Source: Adiantum capillus-veneris
Lineage: Eukaryota; Streptophyta; Polypodiopsida; Polypodiales; Pteridaceae
DNA length: 62,000 nucleotides
Direction: 5' to 3'
NCBI GenBank assembly: GCA_014529385.2
Contig: CM043954.1
Location: 5,619,806 to 5,681,805, forward strand
Position numbers and translations under genes: made by a program
The notes under the pieces: model-generated
What the model was told of the DNA's origin: nothing
The model's database searches: none
What the model saw: the letters and a program-made list of their open reading frames with translations, nothing else
Part shown: one piece after another, positions 1 through 9,009 of the stretch
Numbering within the stretch: the first letter of the stretch is position 1
Layout of the letters: each line of letters starts with the position of its first letter

Positions 1-450
1 GGACCAGGATTTGCATCTAAAGCAAGTAGCAGATCTGCAACCCCAAAGAAAAGACCTGGAAAACCAAATAAAATTCTGAAAGGGCCAAGGATGAAGAAGC
101 TGCAAACCTGCATGGGACTTTTCAGAGAAATCAGAAAGGCACAGAAATGTGTAGATTTATGCATACCAAAGCTGCCCTTCCAGAGGATGGTGAGGTCCAT
201 ATGTGATGAAGCTACCTGGGGCACCAAAAGGTGGAAGGTGGTGGCATTAATGGCTCTACAGGAAGCAGTAGAGGACTTCCTACTGGAGTACTTCAGTGAC
301 ATGACCATTGTTGCAGCCCATGCCCACAGGGTTACTATCATGGACAAAGATAGTGAGACATTGAAAAGAATAAGGTGGAGGTATGACAAACTGCTCGTCC
401 CCAATGTCTGCAAGGATAAGAAAATGAGGGAAATTTTGTTATACCCCCCC
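1..450 (+). CDS. CENH3/H3-like histone-fold domain, 5' part of composite gene
   Basis: The frame is open from the window edge, so the true start lies outside. A basic tail (first ~30 residues, with PKKRPGKPNK) leads into a histone H3 fold: FREIRKAQK, then KLPFQRMVRSI, then ALMALQEAVEDFLLEYFSD and HAHRVTIMDKDSE, which match H3 alpha-N, alpha1, alpha2 and alpha3. Loop 1 is one residue longer than in canonical H3 and carries Trp just before the ALxALQEA helix. These are features of centromeric CENP-A/CENH3 rather than replication H3. The fold is followed without a stop by more protein (KDKKMREILLYPP), whereas normal H3 ends there. The frame is lost at a C7 run (444-450). The role is unknown; nucleosome incorporation is only an inference from the fold. 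Confidence 0.72.
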
Positions 451-789
451 GGAGCTAGTGCCACAGCTCACAGTTGTAGATGTCACACATGATGTGAATA
501 CAAGGGCAAGGGCAGAGACTATTGCTCGCCAAACAGAGGAAATGAGGGAAGCAGAGCTTAAGGAGAAAGCAAAAGTAGCAGTGGAGTCCCAGAGGCAAAT
601 AGAGTGCAATGTGACCATGTCTATAGAGGCAAGCAATCAAGAAACTCTACTTTCAATGAAGAATGGTTTGCTTGCAGAGATACCATTTGTAGATGGAGCC
701 AGAAAGCTAGCTCTGGAAAAAGTGGACATTGATTTATTGAAGAATCCAAATGCTCAGATTTCAGACACAATTATCTATGCTTGTCTTAA
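451..789 (+). CDS. Charged helical linker leading into the protease-like domain
   Basis: This reading frame continues the histone-fold gene only if one base is gained or lost in the C run at 444-450. The protein starts PPELVPQLTVVDVTHDVN and becomes rich in Glu, Lys, Arg and Ala (EEMREAELKEKAKVAVESQRQ), with likely coiled-coil character. Its last ~20 residues (NAQISDTIIYACLK) resemble the entry helix of Ulp1/C48 proteases (L-x-D-x-I-I-x-x-Y-L). A donor-like GTAAGT follows at 790. The splice phase to the next recognisable exon at 900 does not fit exactly, so a small exon may be missing or the copy may be decayed. Confidence 0.5.
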
Positions 790-899
790 GTAAGTGTTAC
801 TATCTTGCTAGCTTTGAAAACTCAGATAATAGGTTTGCTAACTTAGGTAGAGTCTCTGCAGCCTGATCAAAAGTCAACTCCCACTGCACACTCACACAG

Positions 900-2108
900 A
901 GGTGTTTCTCCTTGATCCACAAATGTCTGTAATTATTAGACAAAAGAACAGTCCATCTGGGACCTTTGAGAGTTGGTTTCTCCACTGTGCTATGCTGGAA
1001 GTTACTGTGATCATCTTTCCATATGAGAACAACCATCACTGGAGTCTCATATGCCTTGATGTTGACCAACCAGCAGTGTGGGTGTTCAATTCAATAAAAG
1101 GAACCCACCCTGAAATTAGGCTGTAAGTGTTTTGTATCAGAAAGTGTTTCTTATAGATATCCATGTAAATTTGAAGCCTCATGCTAACATCTTGACATTG
1201 CTTTGTGCAGTTGTATAAAGAGGTTGTTGCTTGCCTATGGCAAGCTATGTGGAAGGTATGAACTATACAAGGCCCCAATCAAAGAAGTACCTGTCCCAAA
1301 TCAAACCGATGGGAATTCTTGCGGCTGGAGATGTCTTCTCCATGCAGAATATGTCCTGCAAAGCTACTTTGCATTAAAACCTTTCATGACTAAGGTACCC
1401 ATTTGGCAATGCATTCAGTTAGTTTTGGTTTAGTCTATAAAAGAATTCTCACCATGTGGTCTTTCAATTTTGCAAAGTGCTTTAAAAAACTACACATATG
1501 ATTATTTGCAAAGATACCGAGTAAGTTTAATACAACACCTGCTTACTATGTCTAGCCCTAGAGAGCTTGAAGATAGCGGCTTGGATGAGCGCACTATTGA
1601 TCTTACAAAACATGACGTGCCACCACGACAAACCCCTACATCCGATACAGTGGAATTGCAACGGGCCGAGGGTGTCATATTAGCAGAAGATGAAAGAGCC
1701 GAGGATGAGGAAAGGTCAAATGAGCATATGGAAGGTGCTAAGGTTCAACCGGAGGAGACAATGAAAGAGCCAAGTCAGCCAGTGGAGGAGCCAAAGGAGC
1801 CTATGGCTGAAACCCAAGATGAGGAAAGCAGGCCTATAGATGAGCAAAAGGATATGGATGAGGAAAGCAGGCCTAGGGATGAGCAAAATGATATGGATCA
1901 GGCAAGGATGTATGAGGCAAGCCGATCAACCGAGGGAGACGAAAAGATCTTGGAAGAAACCTTGAATGAGGCAGAAAGAGCCATGGGGGAGACCCCTGAT
2001 GAAGATGTGAATGATGACTATGAAGATAAAGCGGAGGAGAGCAACAACGACATGAACACTACAGAGACCCAGTATGGACCCTTGCTACCTGTAGATATGG
2101 TTGTTCCG
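900..2108 (+). CDS. Ulp1/C48 protease-like domain plus acidic linker (three exons)
   Basis: Exons approximate to 900-1122, 1211-1394 and 1478-2108. The first carries the His block (YENNHHWSLICLD) and VFNSIKG, where the usual catalytic Asp of Ulp1 (FDS) is Asn. The second carries the Gln/Cys block PNQTDGNSCGWRC with the nucleophile Cys codon at 1320-1322. The 1122/1211 junction is in phase (RL|CIKR). The third starts with the C-terminal helix (LKNYTYDYLQRYR), followed by ~190 residues of Glu/Asp-rich linker containing an imperfect repeat of ESRPxDEQxDMD. Ulp1 enzymes cleave SUMO-type modifiers, and related domains also occur in plant transposons. Activity here is doubtful without the Asp. The phase across 1394/1478 is imperfect. 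Confidence 0.62.
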
Positions 2109-2180
2109 GTAATGTCTATTCAAGTATGGCAAAATATGTTCAGCCTCTAACTACTTATATGTACTTGTCAACTTTTACAG

Positions 2181-2744
2181 AGGTTGATTATCTTGGACGT
2201 CAATGGATTGCTGCTGATGCGGGTGCCTCTCGGTGACAAAGGACCCTTTGAGGATTTGCAAACGTTTTGGATGGGAACTTGTCGAGTCGTGGTTCGTCCA
2301 GGAACCAAGGAATTTATTCAGTTTCTTCTTCCGCGCTTCAGAGTTGCCATATGGTCTTCAATGCAAAGGCAAAACTTGTCGCCACTAGTTGCAATAGTTT
2401 GCAGTGTATGCCAAGCTCACACGTCAGATTTTGCCTTTTTGTATGATCAAAGAAAATGCGTTACCGTTGAGGGCCACTACCACCCTAAAAAACCAGGCTT
2501 ACCTCTTTTGTACAAACCGTTTAGCCAAATCGGTGTACCCTTTGATGCAACTAATACATTACTAATTGATGATACTCCTGAAAAGGGAGAACTAAATCCG
2601 TCGGGAACAACTATCTCACAACCTTCTTTCGAGGGGCATTCCTTCGATTTTTACCTTGAAGACATTCTGATTCCATACTTACAAAAATTGTATCTCAGTC
2701 CATTGTTCACGGACGAGTTTGTACTTTCTAATGAATTAAGATGA
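2181..2744 (+). CDS. FCP1-like HAD phosphatase domain, C-terminal part of composite gene
   Basis: An intron at 2109-2180 (GTAATG...TTTACAG) joins VVP in phase to [11 protein letters not shown]. The domain has HAD motif I as D-V-N-G, with Asn in place of the second Asp. It also has the FCP1-type [22 protein letters not shown] segment (motif II Ser) and LLIDDTPEK (motif III/IV acidic pair). The length (~187 residues) suits an FCP1-homology domain. FCP1/SCP enzymes dephosphorylate proteins such as the RNA polymerase II tail. Loss of the second Asp, which acts as general acid/base, makes catalysis uncertain, although I recall LDLNGLL-type motifs as common in plant family members. The stop is followed 30 bp later by an (AT)n tract. 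Confidence 0.75.
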   Translation, partial: RLIILDVNGLLLMRVPLGDKGPFEDLQTFWMGTCRVVVRPGTKEFIQFLLPRFRVAIWSSMQRQNLSPLVAIVCSVCQAHTSDFAFLYDQRKCVTVEGHYHPKKPGLPLLYKPFSQIGVPFDATNTLLIDDTPEKGELNPSGTTISQPSFEGHSFDFYLEDILIPYLQKLYLSPLFTDEFVLSNELR

Positions 2745-2771
2745 TTCTTCTATCATGTATTTGTCTTGTCT

Positions 2772-2913
<142 letters not shown>

Positions 2914-3032
2914 ACGTGGTAAAGAAATGTATTTCAAGCACACTTTTTCACAGGGCACAATTGAAAAATGAGATCAATAAACTTCATGTCTTGAAAGTCA
3001 TTTGTATGCACTTGGGTTCACAAGAATATCTG

Positions 3033-4489
3033 TTACATTGACACTACTTCAACCCGACCATCCAACTCTTTGCACAAAATATATTTTTCCCTTCGCCGCA
3101 TCACCTTACGGCCAGCTAAGAAAAAGGAAAAATCTGATAGGTCCTTGTCCATTGACTCTTCAATGATGTCATTTCGCAAATGTTGAAGACTGTATAGCTC
3201 CCTTATTGTAACCACCAATAGTAGGCCATGCTCTTTATCAATCACTTCCACATCCACAGTAGGATTATCTTCCAAACCTGCAGAAACCTGGTCCATAGGA
3301 ATGTACTTACCGTTTAGCATTTGTGATCGCATATACCAAAATGAGAGTAACAGTGATTGGCTTGCAATCATGTACTTGACAACTAGAGTATCAAGCGCGA
3401 CCTCGCACCGTAAACCAATCTCTTCCTTTGCATACCATCCTTTGTCAAGAAGTTTGTCACAGGATGACTGCTGAAATGACTTGCACATGAACATAGTTTT
3501 TGTAACTCGGATGTTGTAGCTATGAAACAGCTCTATGAAGAGTGCAACAGGACAAAAGTTTGCAATTCTAACCAGTTTGGTAGGAATAGAGCTACGTAGA
3601 GACCTTTGTATATCCTTGTAGAGCTTACTTCGCATTGCCTCCACCATTGTTTCCTCGGGAACTGGCCAGTCCACAGTGTTCCAATCGGTTGGTAGAGGCA
3701 CTTTCACCAACATGCCATTCTTATTCCCTGAGCTGAGTTGGTAAAAGTGGTCATAAAAAAAGGTTCCCTCATCAGCCAGTCTTTTGCTGCTCCTCTCTGA
3801 GTACTGTAGAGAACCAATGTGGGCATGTACAACATGGAAGAGGCCTATTATGCACTCCACATGTTCCCATTGCTCGTAAGAAGAGGGATAAACATCTGCA
3901 ATATATATAAGAAGAGTTAAACTAAGACTATCAATAAGTACAAATGACAAATCTAATGTAATTGAGCTGTGAAGAATGGAGACATTACTCATAACAAGCG
4001 GGAGAAACATTGCAAAATATATAAGAAAAGTTATAATGAGAGTATCAGTAAGTTCACATGTCAAGAGTACTTACAATTGCAACGTGGTTGATGTATATCT
4101 GATACATTTCCACCGTTTGCTATCACCTCTGGATGGGTAAACACATGCTGAACAAGAACTTCCTTTACAGATCTTTTGCCAATTTCAACTTTGAAATCCA
4201 ACACCCTGGCCTTCCATGCTGAGCGGTAAACGTTGATACCACTAGACCTCTTGGGTCTTCTTGGTTGCATGAGGACCCATGAACCTTTGTTTATCCTTTG
4301 TCCAACCCATTGGTTCTCTGCACTTATTGAAGCTGGTATTGTAATTGAGGATATGCTACTACTTGGCCTTCTAGGCAAAGTGCCGTTGTTGGTTGTTGGT
4401 GTGAGAGACAGTAAACACCTGAGGCTCTTGGGCGAGAAGACGTGGACGCCATAACTCTCAGAGAAAAGCTTTAGTGGAGGGAGATTCAC
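3033..4489 (-). CDS. Two-exon gene of unknown function
   Basis: Exon 1 covers 4489-4075 and exon 2 covers 3895-3033. A 179-bp intron (donor GTAAGTACTC, acceptor TATATTGCAG) joins them in phase (PRCN|YVYPSSYEQWE). The product is about 425 residues. The N-terminal part is basic and Ser/Pro-rich (SSSISSITIP) and includes QWVGQRINKGSWVLMQPRRPKRSS. The C-terminal part is an alpha/beta-looking region with several Trp, Cys and aliphatic runs, ending ELDGRVEVVSM. There is no in-frame ATG at the 5' end. A CATTAG acceptor-like site lies just upstream, so an earlier exon is likely. I recognise no family. It converges on the CENH3-Ulp1-FCP1 gene, so the two may be a pair, but nothing shows a shared function. 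Confidence 0.55.
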
Positions 4490-4822
4490 TTTGAAAGCAT
4501 TCTAATGGAGGGAAAGTGTTTTAGAATTCCAATATCTTGTGCGGGCTTAATGGTCACTCTCCAGTACGTTAATGACCATAAGAGAATATTAGAAGTGGGA
4601 CCACACGCAAGCACCTAAAAACTCGGTAAAAGGAAGGAAATTACTATGCTACAATCCTAGTTTCGTGAAAGTTTTATGCTATTTTCCTATTTTTTGAGTC
4701 TTTCCACGTACTTTCCTACGTAACGTAGCCTTCATGATCATTGGACGCCCTCTATTTTTCTCTCTCTTCATATGGCCCTCCAAATGACCTCTGAAATTTC
4801 CTAATGCAAGGCAAGGAAATTT
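4490..4822. other. Intergenic sequence, no gene seen
   Basis: This AT-rich stretch lies between the unknown minus-strand gene and the gypsy fragment. No ORF, repeat or tail is supportable. It may contain the promoter of the minus-strand gene. Confidence 0.5.
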
Positions 4823-5767
4823 CTAGGTAGATGCTACAATTGTGGAGAAGAGGGGGATTATGCACATGATTGTCGTCAACTTCCAAGAGAGAGGAGGCAA
4901 TATACCTGATGTTTGGTAGAGGCCCAGGTCAAGGGCAGTACGATGGTTTGAGAAAGCAAGCAATCGAGCATCTTGTGCAGTCAGCTCTACCAAATGGAGG
5001 TGAAGCTTCAAGGGTGAATATTATTGGGGTAGATAAGCAAGATGTTGAGATTTTGGCCAACAAGAGGGAAAGAGCAAAAAGGGAGACAGAGACTGAGCGG
5101 GAAACACAGTTTACAAGGGCACAGAGAAGGTGTATGATGGCAGAGATCAGCCTGAGACTAGCAAAAGAAGGAGACACCACAAAATCAAGCAAGTGGATTT
5201 CCAATTGGGACGTGGGTACCCAAAGTACAACCTGATAAGTGACGTTAAAAATCACAAAGCAACCATTAATTTTGGTCAATTGTTGGCTTTAAATCCCAAA
5301 TTGAGGAGGCAGTGGTCTACGAGTCCTAGCACAAGGCTCCCGAGAGTTAAGGGAAATGTGAGCATGGTGCAAAACATGGCCTTGAGGGTAGGTAGCTTGA
5401 CTGATGTTCTTCCACTGGTGGATGCGGTTATAAAGAAAAGGATGCAGGTACAAGCCTACATAGATGGTGGAGCAGAGGTATGTGTCATGAAAAAAGCATC
5501 CATGAAGGAGACGGGAGTCACAGTGGTAGCCAAGTCAAATGTGCGCATGAGGATGTCCAACCATACTAAGGCTAGGTACTTATGTGTGACTCAGATGTGA
5601 AGGTCAAGGTGATGGGCATAGAGTGTCTGATAGATTCTTTTGTGATAAAGGCAGGTGATAATGCTTGTCCAATCATTTTGGGTAGTCCATGGCTTTTGGC
5701 AATAGGTGCTAAGCAGGATTGGGAGAGCAAAGTGTTCAATTTGCCTAACAAAGAGAAAGGGAGATAG
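4823..5767 (+). pseudogene. Ty3/gypsy gag C-terminus and protease, decayed
   Basis: Near 4832-4905 the reading RCYNCGEEGDYAHDC is a retroviral-type zinc knuckle (CX2CX4HX4C), but the His is Asp, so the knuckle is broken. After stops and frame changes, 5130-5600 reads into an aspartic-protease-like segment with YIDGGAEVCVM, then ILGSPWLLAIGAKQDW at 5670-5725, in the usual order for gypsy protease (active-site loop, then the ILG flap). The active site is D-G-G-A instead of D-S/T-G-A. The same DGGA occurs in the minus-strand gypsy element at 52155-54296, and the flanking text (FGQLLALNPKLRRQW) aligns with it. The two are therefore related families. Confidence 0.75.
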
Positions 5768-5811
5768 ATTGTGATAGATTTGAATACACCAAGGAGCGTA
5801 TTTCTCATCCT

Positions 5812-6843
5812 ATGGCAGCTAAAGATGAAGGTGACACGATAAGCTTCGAGTATGAGATGGAGACAGCCTATGATAAAGTCTACCCTAGCACAGAGGAAGA
5901 GGAGATCAAAGACAACTTGTTGAAGATAGATGCAGATATGTTCGGGGTCACCATAGACAACTCCTCTTCTAAGGAAAAAGGTATGAAACCTCAACTTTGT
6001 GGTTTAAGCATAGAGAAGGTTTCAAGAATGTTAAGTGAGGATTTGACCAAGAGTGAGAAAGAGAATCATGTTCAACTGTGTGCATTCTATCCAAGCCTGT
6101 TTGGAATGAAATACAAAGATTTGCGAGGTGAAAAAGGGGTGAAGCTCAGGATTCTTATCAAGGAGGGACATAAACCTAAAGCACAGAAGCTCAGAAGGCT
6201 AGGGGAGATCCAAAAGGAGGCCTTTTGGCAGGAGATCAATAAGTTGATGGATGTAGGTATCATATACCTTATGAAAGAGTCAAAGTGGGTTTCACCATTA
6301 GTTATAAACCCTAAGAAGAATGGGAAATGGAGGGTATGTGTTGAGTACAAGCCACTGAGTGCGACAACCAAGAGAAATCACTGCCCGCTACCGTTTCAAG
6401 ACAAAATCCTAAACCAGCTGACTAGGCACGAAAGAGACTTGATTATGGATGGTTTTTTGGGGTATTTTATATAGGGATTCCACTTGAGGACCAGTTGAAG
6501 ACCACGTTTATATCTCCATGGTTCTTTTTTGCTTACTAGGGTTGGTGAATGCATATGCTACTTTCCAAGATTGGATGAAAATGGTGTTTGGTCCCTACTT
6601 GGTCCTCTTTATCAAGGTTTTCATGGATGATATAGGTTGTTATATCTCAAGAGTGGAGAACTTCTTGAAGCTACAATTATGCTTTCAAAGGCTTGATGAA
6701 GAAGGAGGGCAATTGAACCCCAAGAAGTGCAAATTAGCACAACCTCAAGTACAATTATTGGTTCATGTGGTGTCACAAAATGGTATAGAGGCTGATCTTG
6801 AGAAGGTGAAATTGTTGGTGTTGATGGAGCCTCCATCAAATGA
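5812..6843 (+). pseudogene. Ty3/gypsy reverse transcriptase fragment
   Basis: The segment 5812-6474 carries RT fingers motifs: WVSPLVINPKKNGKWRVCVEY then LPFQDKILNQL, the equivalent of the common VKKKDGSWRMCVDYR...PLP. The frame changes near 6470 (DGFLGY) and continues at 6518-6843 with the palm motif as VFMDD (the YxDD box, Tyr replaced by Phe), followed by LNPKKCKLAQPQV. RNase H and integrase are absent. The homology ends at 6843, where the next base starts a minus-strand CACTA exon. No LTR was found on either side. This is a dead fragment, not a working element. Confidence 0.82.
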
Positions 6844-7374
6844 TCAAGGTCTAAACATCGCCTGAAGGTTAAGGACTTCGAGAGAAGCCCTTAAAATGGA
6901 GTAAGAGCATCTATCATATAGTGCGGTGTGTGCCGAATCGAGTAGCTCACTCCTCGTTCGCTCGGAAGCTTCTTCGCATGCACACTCTGGTTCATGCTCC
7001 TCCTCTCGTGCAAAGAGATCCTCAACCATTCTATGAAAATGGTCGTCTTCTGCATCCACGTAAGGAGATGGGATGTGGTCACTCGGATAAGAGGGAGCAG
7101 CAGTACTTGGATGATTTGATGTGCTTTCTCCCTCTCTAATGGATTCCTGGTGCATGAGCTCTTCCACCCTCCTTTCCCCTCCTCCACCAACCACACGCCA
7201 ATGTGGGGTGACGTCAATAGCCGCAACAATTCGCGGATCGTTTGTCTCCATCCGTGCACGCTTGCGAGGATCGTCCCATAGTCCATAATCTTCTACATGG
7301 CTCAAGCATATCCGTCGAAGTCGAGCAATGGCGCATATGCACCGTACGCATGGGCATGGTAATCGCTCGGCCAA
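6844..7374 (-). pseudogene. CACTA transposase N-terminal exon, truncated
   Basis: This 176-residue open frame starts MAERLPCPCVRC and ends SLEVLNLQAMFRP. It parallels the first exon of the CACTA transposase at 19858: PCPCxxCxxAxRR near the start, a variable acidic middle (DDHFHRMVEDLFAREEE), and an ending in which LxVLNLQAxF matches LLVLLNMQAKFG. No TNP2 core follows, because the next bases belong to a gypsy fragment. The N-terminal Cys pair looks like a small zinc-binding motif. Function as a transposase is lost. Confidence 0.65.
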
Positions 7375-7451
7375 CCACCATGATCTATCCGGTTCAGTGG
7401 ACGGGTCAAAATCATCCCAAACAACCTACATTAATAAATTACATACACTAA

Positions 7452-7636
7452 TTAAAATCAAATTACCAAAGAATGTTAATAAAATATTAGTAAAAAGTAA
7501 AAATTAACCATTTAGGTAAAATGTCAATTTCAAAGTACTAGAAATACTTTCATTTTATATATATTTTATAAAAAACATAGTACCAATAGATTGTGAGGAT
7601 CAATAGTAATAATGTCAGAACGTGGCCATCTGTTTA
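7452..7636. other. AT-rich spacer, no gene seen
   Basis: Between the N-terminal transposase exon and the GCGGTAAT cluster I see only AT-rich sequence. It may hold the promoter of the minus-strand exon. Confidence 0.4.
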
Positions 7637-7730
7637 TTTGGCCTGAATTTGCGCCATGGTAATATACGCGTAATGTTTGCGGTAAGAGACGCGGTAATGC
7701 TCGTGGTAATAGGAGCGTAAAATCAAATTT
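7637..7730. repeat. GCGGTAAT-type motif cluster (left copy)
   Basis: Several degenerate copies of GCGGTAAT/GCGTAAT lie just upstream of a TATA box. The same motif is dense at 10845-11070 next to the right terminus. CACTA elements commonly carry short subterminal repeats that bind their TNPA-like protein, so this pair is probably the binding array. Here the left copy is internal to the remaining DNA. Confidence 0.5.
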
Positions 7731-7740
7731 CAAATTTTTT

Positions 7741-7748
7741 TATAAATA
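7741..7748 (+). promoter_or_regulatory. TATA box for the second CACTA gene
   Basis: TATAAATA lies directly after the GCGGTAAT cluster. It is followed by a GC-rich patch and CT-rich leader-like sequence. The plus-strand gene starts at 9010, so a transcript from here would include the palindrome array unless that is spliced out. Confidence 0.5.
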
Positions 7749-7815
7749 GGGGCACCCGCGTGCCCCGCGAAGTTCAAAGCCCTAAAATTCGAATTTCATC
7801 GTCTTCTCCACAGAA

Positions 7816-8660
7816 GCCGAGAGTGTGTTATTAGTGTGTGCATTGGCCAATGTGATTGGTCAATGCACACACTAATTAGTGCTCATTAACACACACTAAT
7901 TTGTGTGTGCATTGACCAATGTGATTGGTCAATGTACACACTAATTAGTGTGCTATTAGTGTGTGCATCGTCCAATGTGATTGGTCAATGCACACACTAA
8001 TTAGTGTGTTATTAGTGTGTGCATCGGCCAATGTGATTGGTCAATGCACACACTAATTAGTGTGTTATTAGTGTGTGCATCGGCCAATGTGATTGGTCAA
8101 TGCACACACTAATTAGTGTGTGCATTGGCCAATGTGATTGGTCAATGCACACACTAATTAGTGCTCATTAACACACACTAATAGCACATTAATTAGTGTG
8201 TGCATTGACCAATGCGATTGGTCAATGTACACACTAATTAATGTGCTATTAGTGTGTGCATTGACCAATGTGATTGGTCAATGTACACACTAATTAATGT
8301 GCTATTAGTGTGTGCATTGGCCAATGTGATTGGTCAATGTACACATTAATTATTTTTGGATTAGTGTGTGCAGTGGTCAATTGGATTGGCCAATTATACA
8401 CACATTATTTAGTGTATGTGATTAGTGTGTGCATTGGACAATGTGATTGGTCAATACACACACTATTGAGTGTGTGATTAGTGTGTGCATTGACCAATGG
8501 AATTGGCCAATGCACACACTAATTAGTGTATGTTAACACACACTAATTAGTGTGTGCACAATCTAATGCACACACTAATTAGTGTATGTTAAAACACACT
8601 AATTAGTGTGTGCACAAGCCAATTAAACAAGCCAACACTAAAACACACACTAATTATGTT
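7816..8660. repeat. Tandem array of ~45-bp palindromic units
   Basis: About a dozen units each read TTAGTGTGTGCATTG, then GCCAAT-GTG-ATTGGT, then CAATGCACACACTAA. Each unit is a near-perfect inverted repeat with ~21-bp arms around a 3-base centre, carrying CCAAT and ATTGG back to back. Units are joined by short linkers (TTAGTGTGTTA or TTAGTGCTCATTAACACACAC). The units at 7950-8150 are most alike and decay towards 8660. The array lies between a TATA box and the start of the second CACTA gene. Confidence 0.92.
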
Positions 8661-9009
8661 AAATTAAACAACAATCAATACAAAAACAAAAACATACCTC
8701 CATGATTAAGTCGTAGGTGACGTATTAGACCCCAATGACCGTCCAAGTGATCACGCAATCGATCACACTAATCATGAACACAATAATCTCTTATTAGTCA
8801 ATACACACATTAATATCTTATTAGCACTCGAGGCTTTGCAAGACTCTTTTATAGGTTGTAGACACACATTGGATTCTTTCCACATTGGATTCTTTCCACA
8901 TTGGATACTATAGAGAATCCAATGTTTGAAAAAAATCAATGTGTAAATTTTTAATCATATATTCAAATTTTATACCCTAGTTTAATCTTTGTCGTAATAA
9001 ATGCATACC
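8661..9009. other. Spacer before the second CACTA gene
   Basis: This stretch has no supportable gene. A 14-bp TTCCACATTGGATTC-type motif repeats two to three times at about 8874-8908. Confidence 0.4.

Noticed and set aside
6911-6924. CATATAGTGCGG near the gypsy joint as the missing left CACTA terminus
   Set aside because: It lies within the transposase exon frame and lacks the CACTATAG order and subterminal repeats.
7816-8660. CRISPR-like array of regularly spaced palindromic repeats
   Set aside because: There are no unique spacers, the linkers are repeats themselves, and the context is a eukaryotic transposon.
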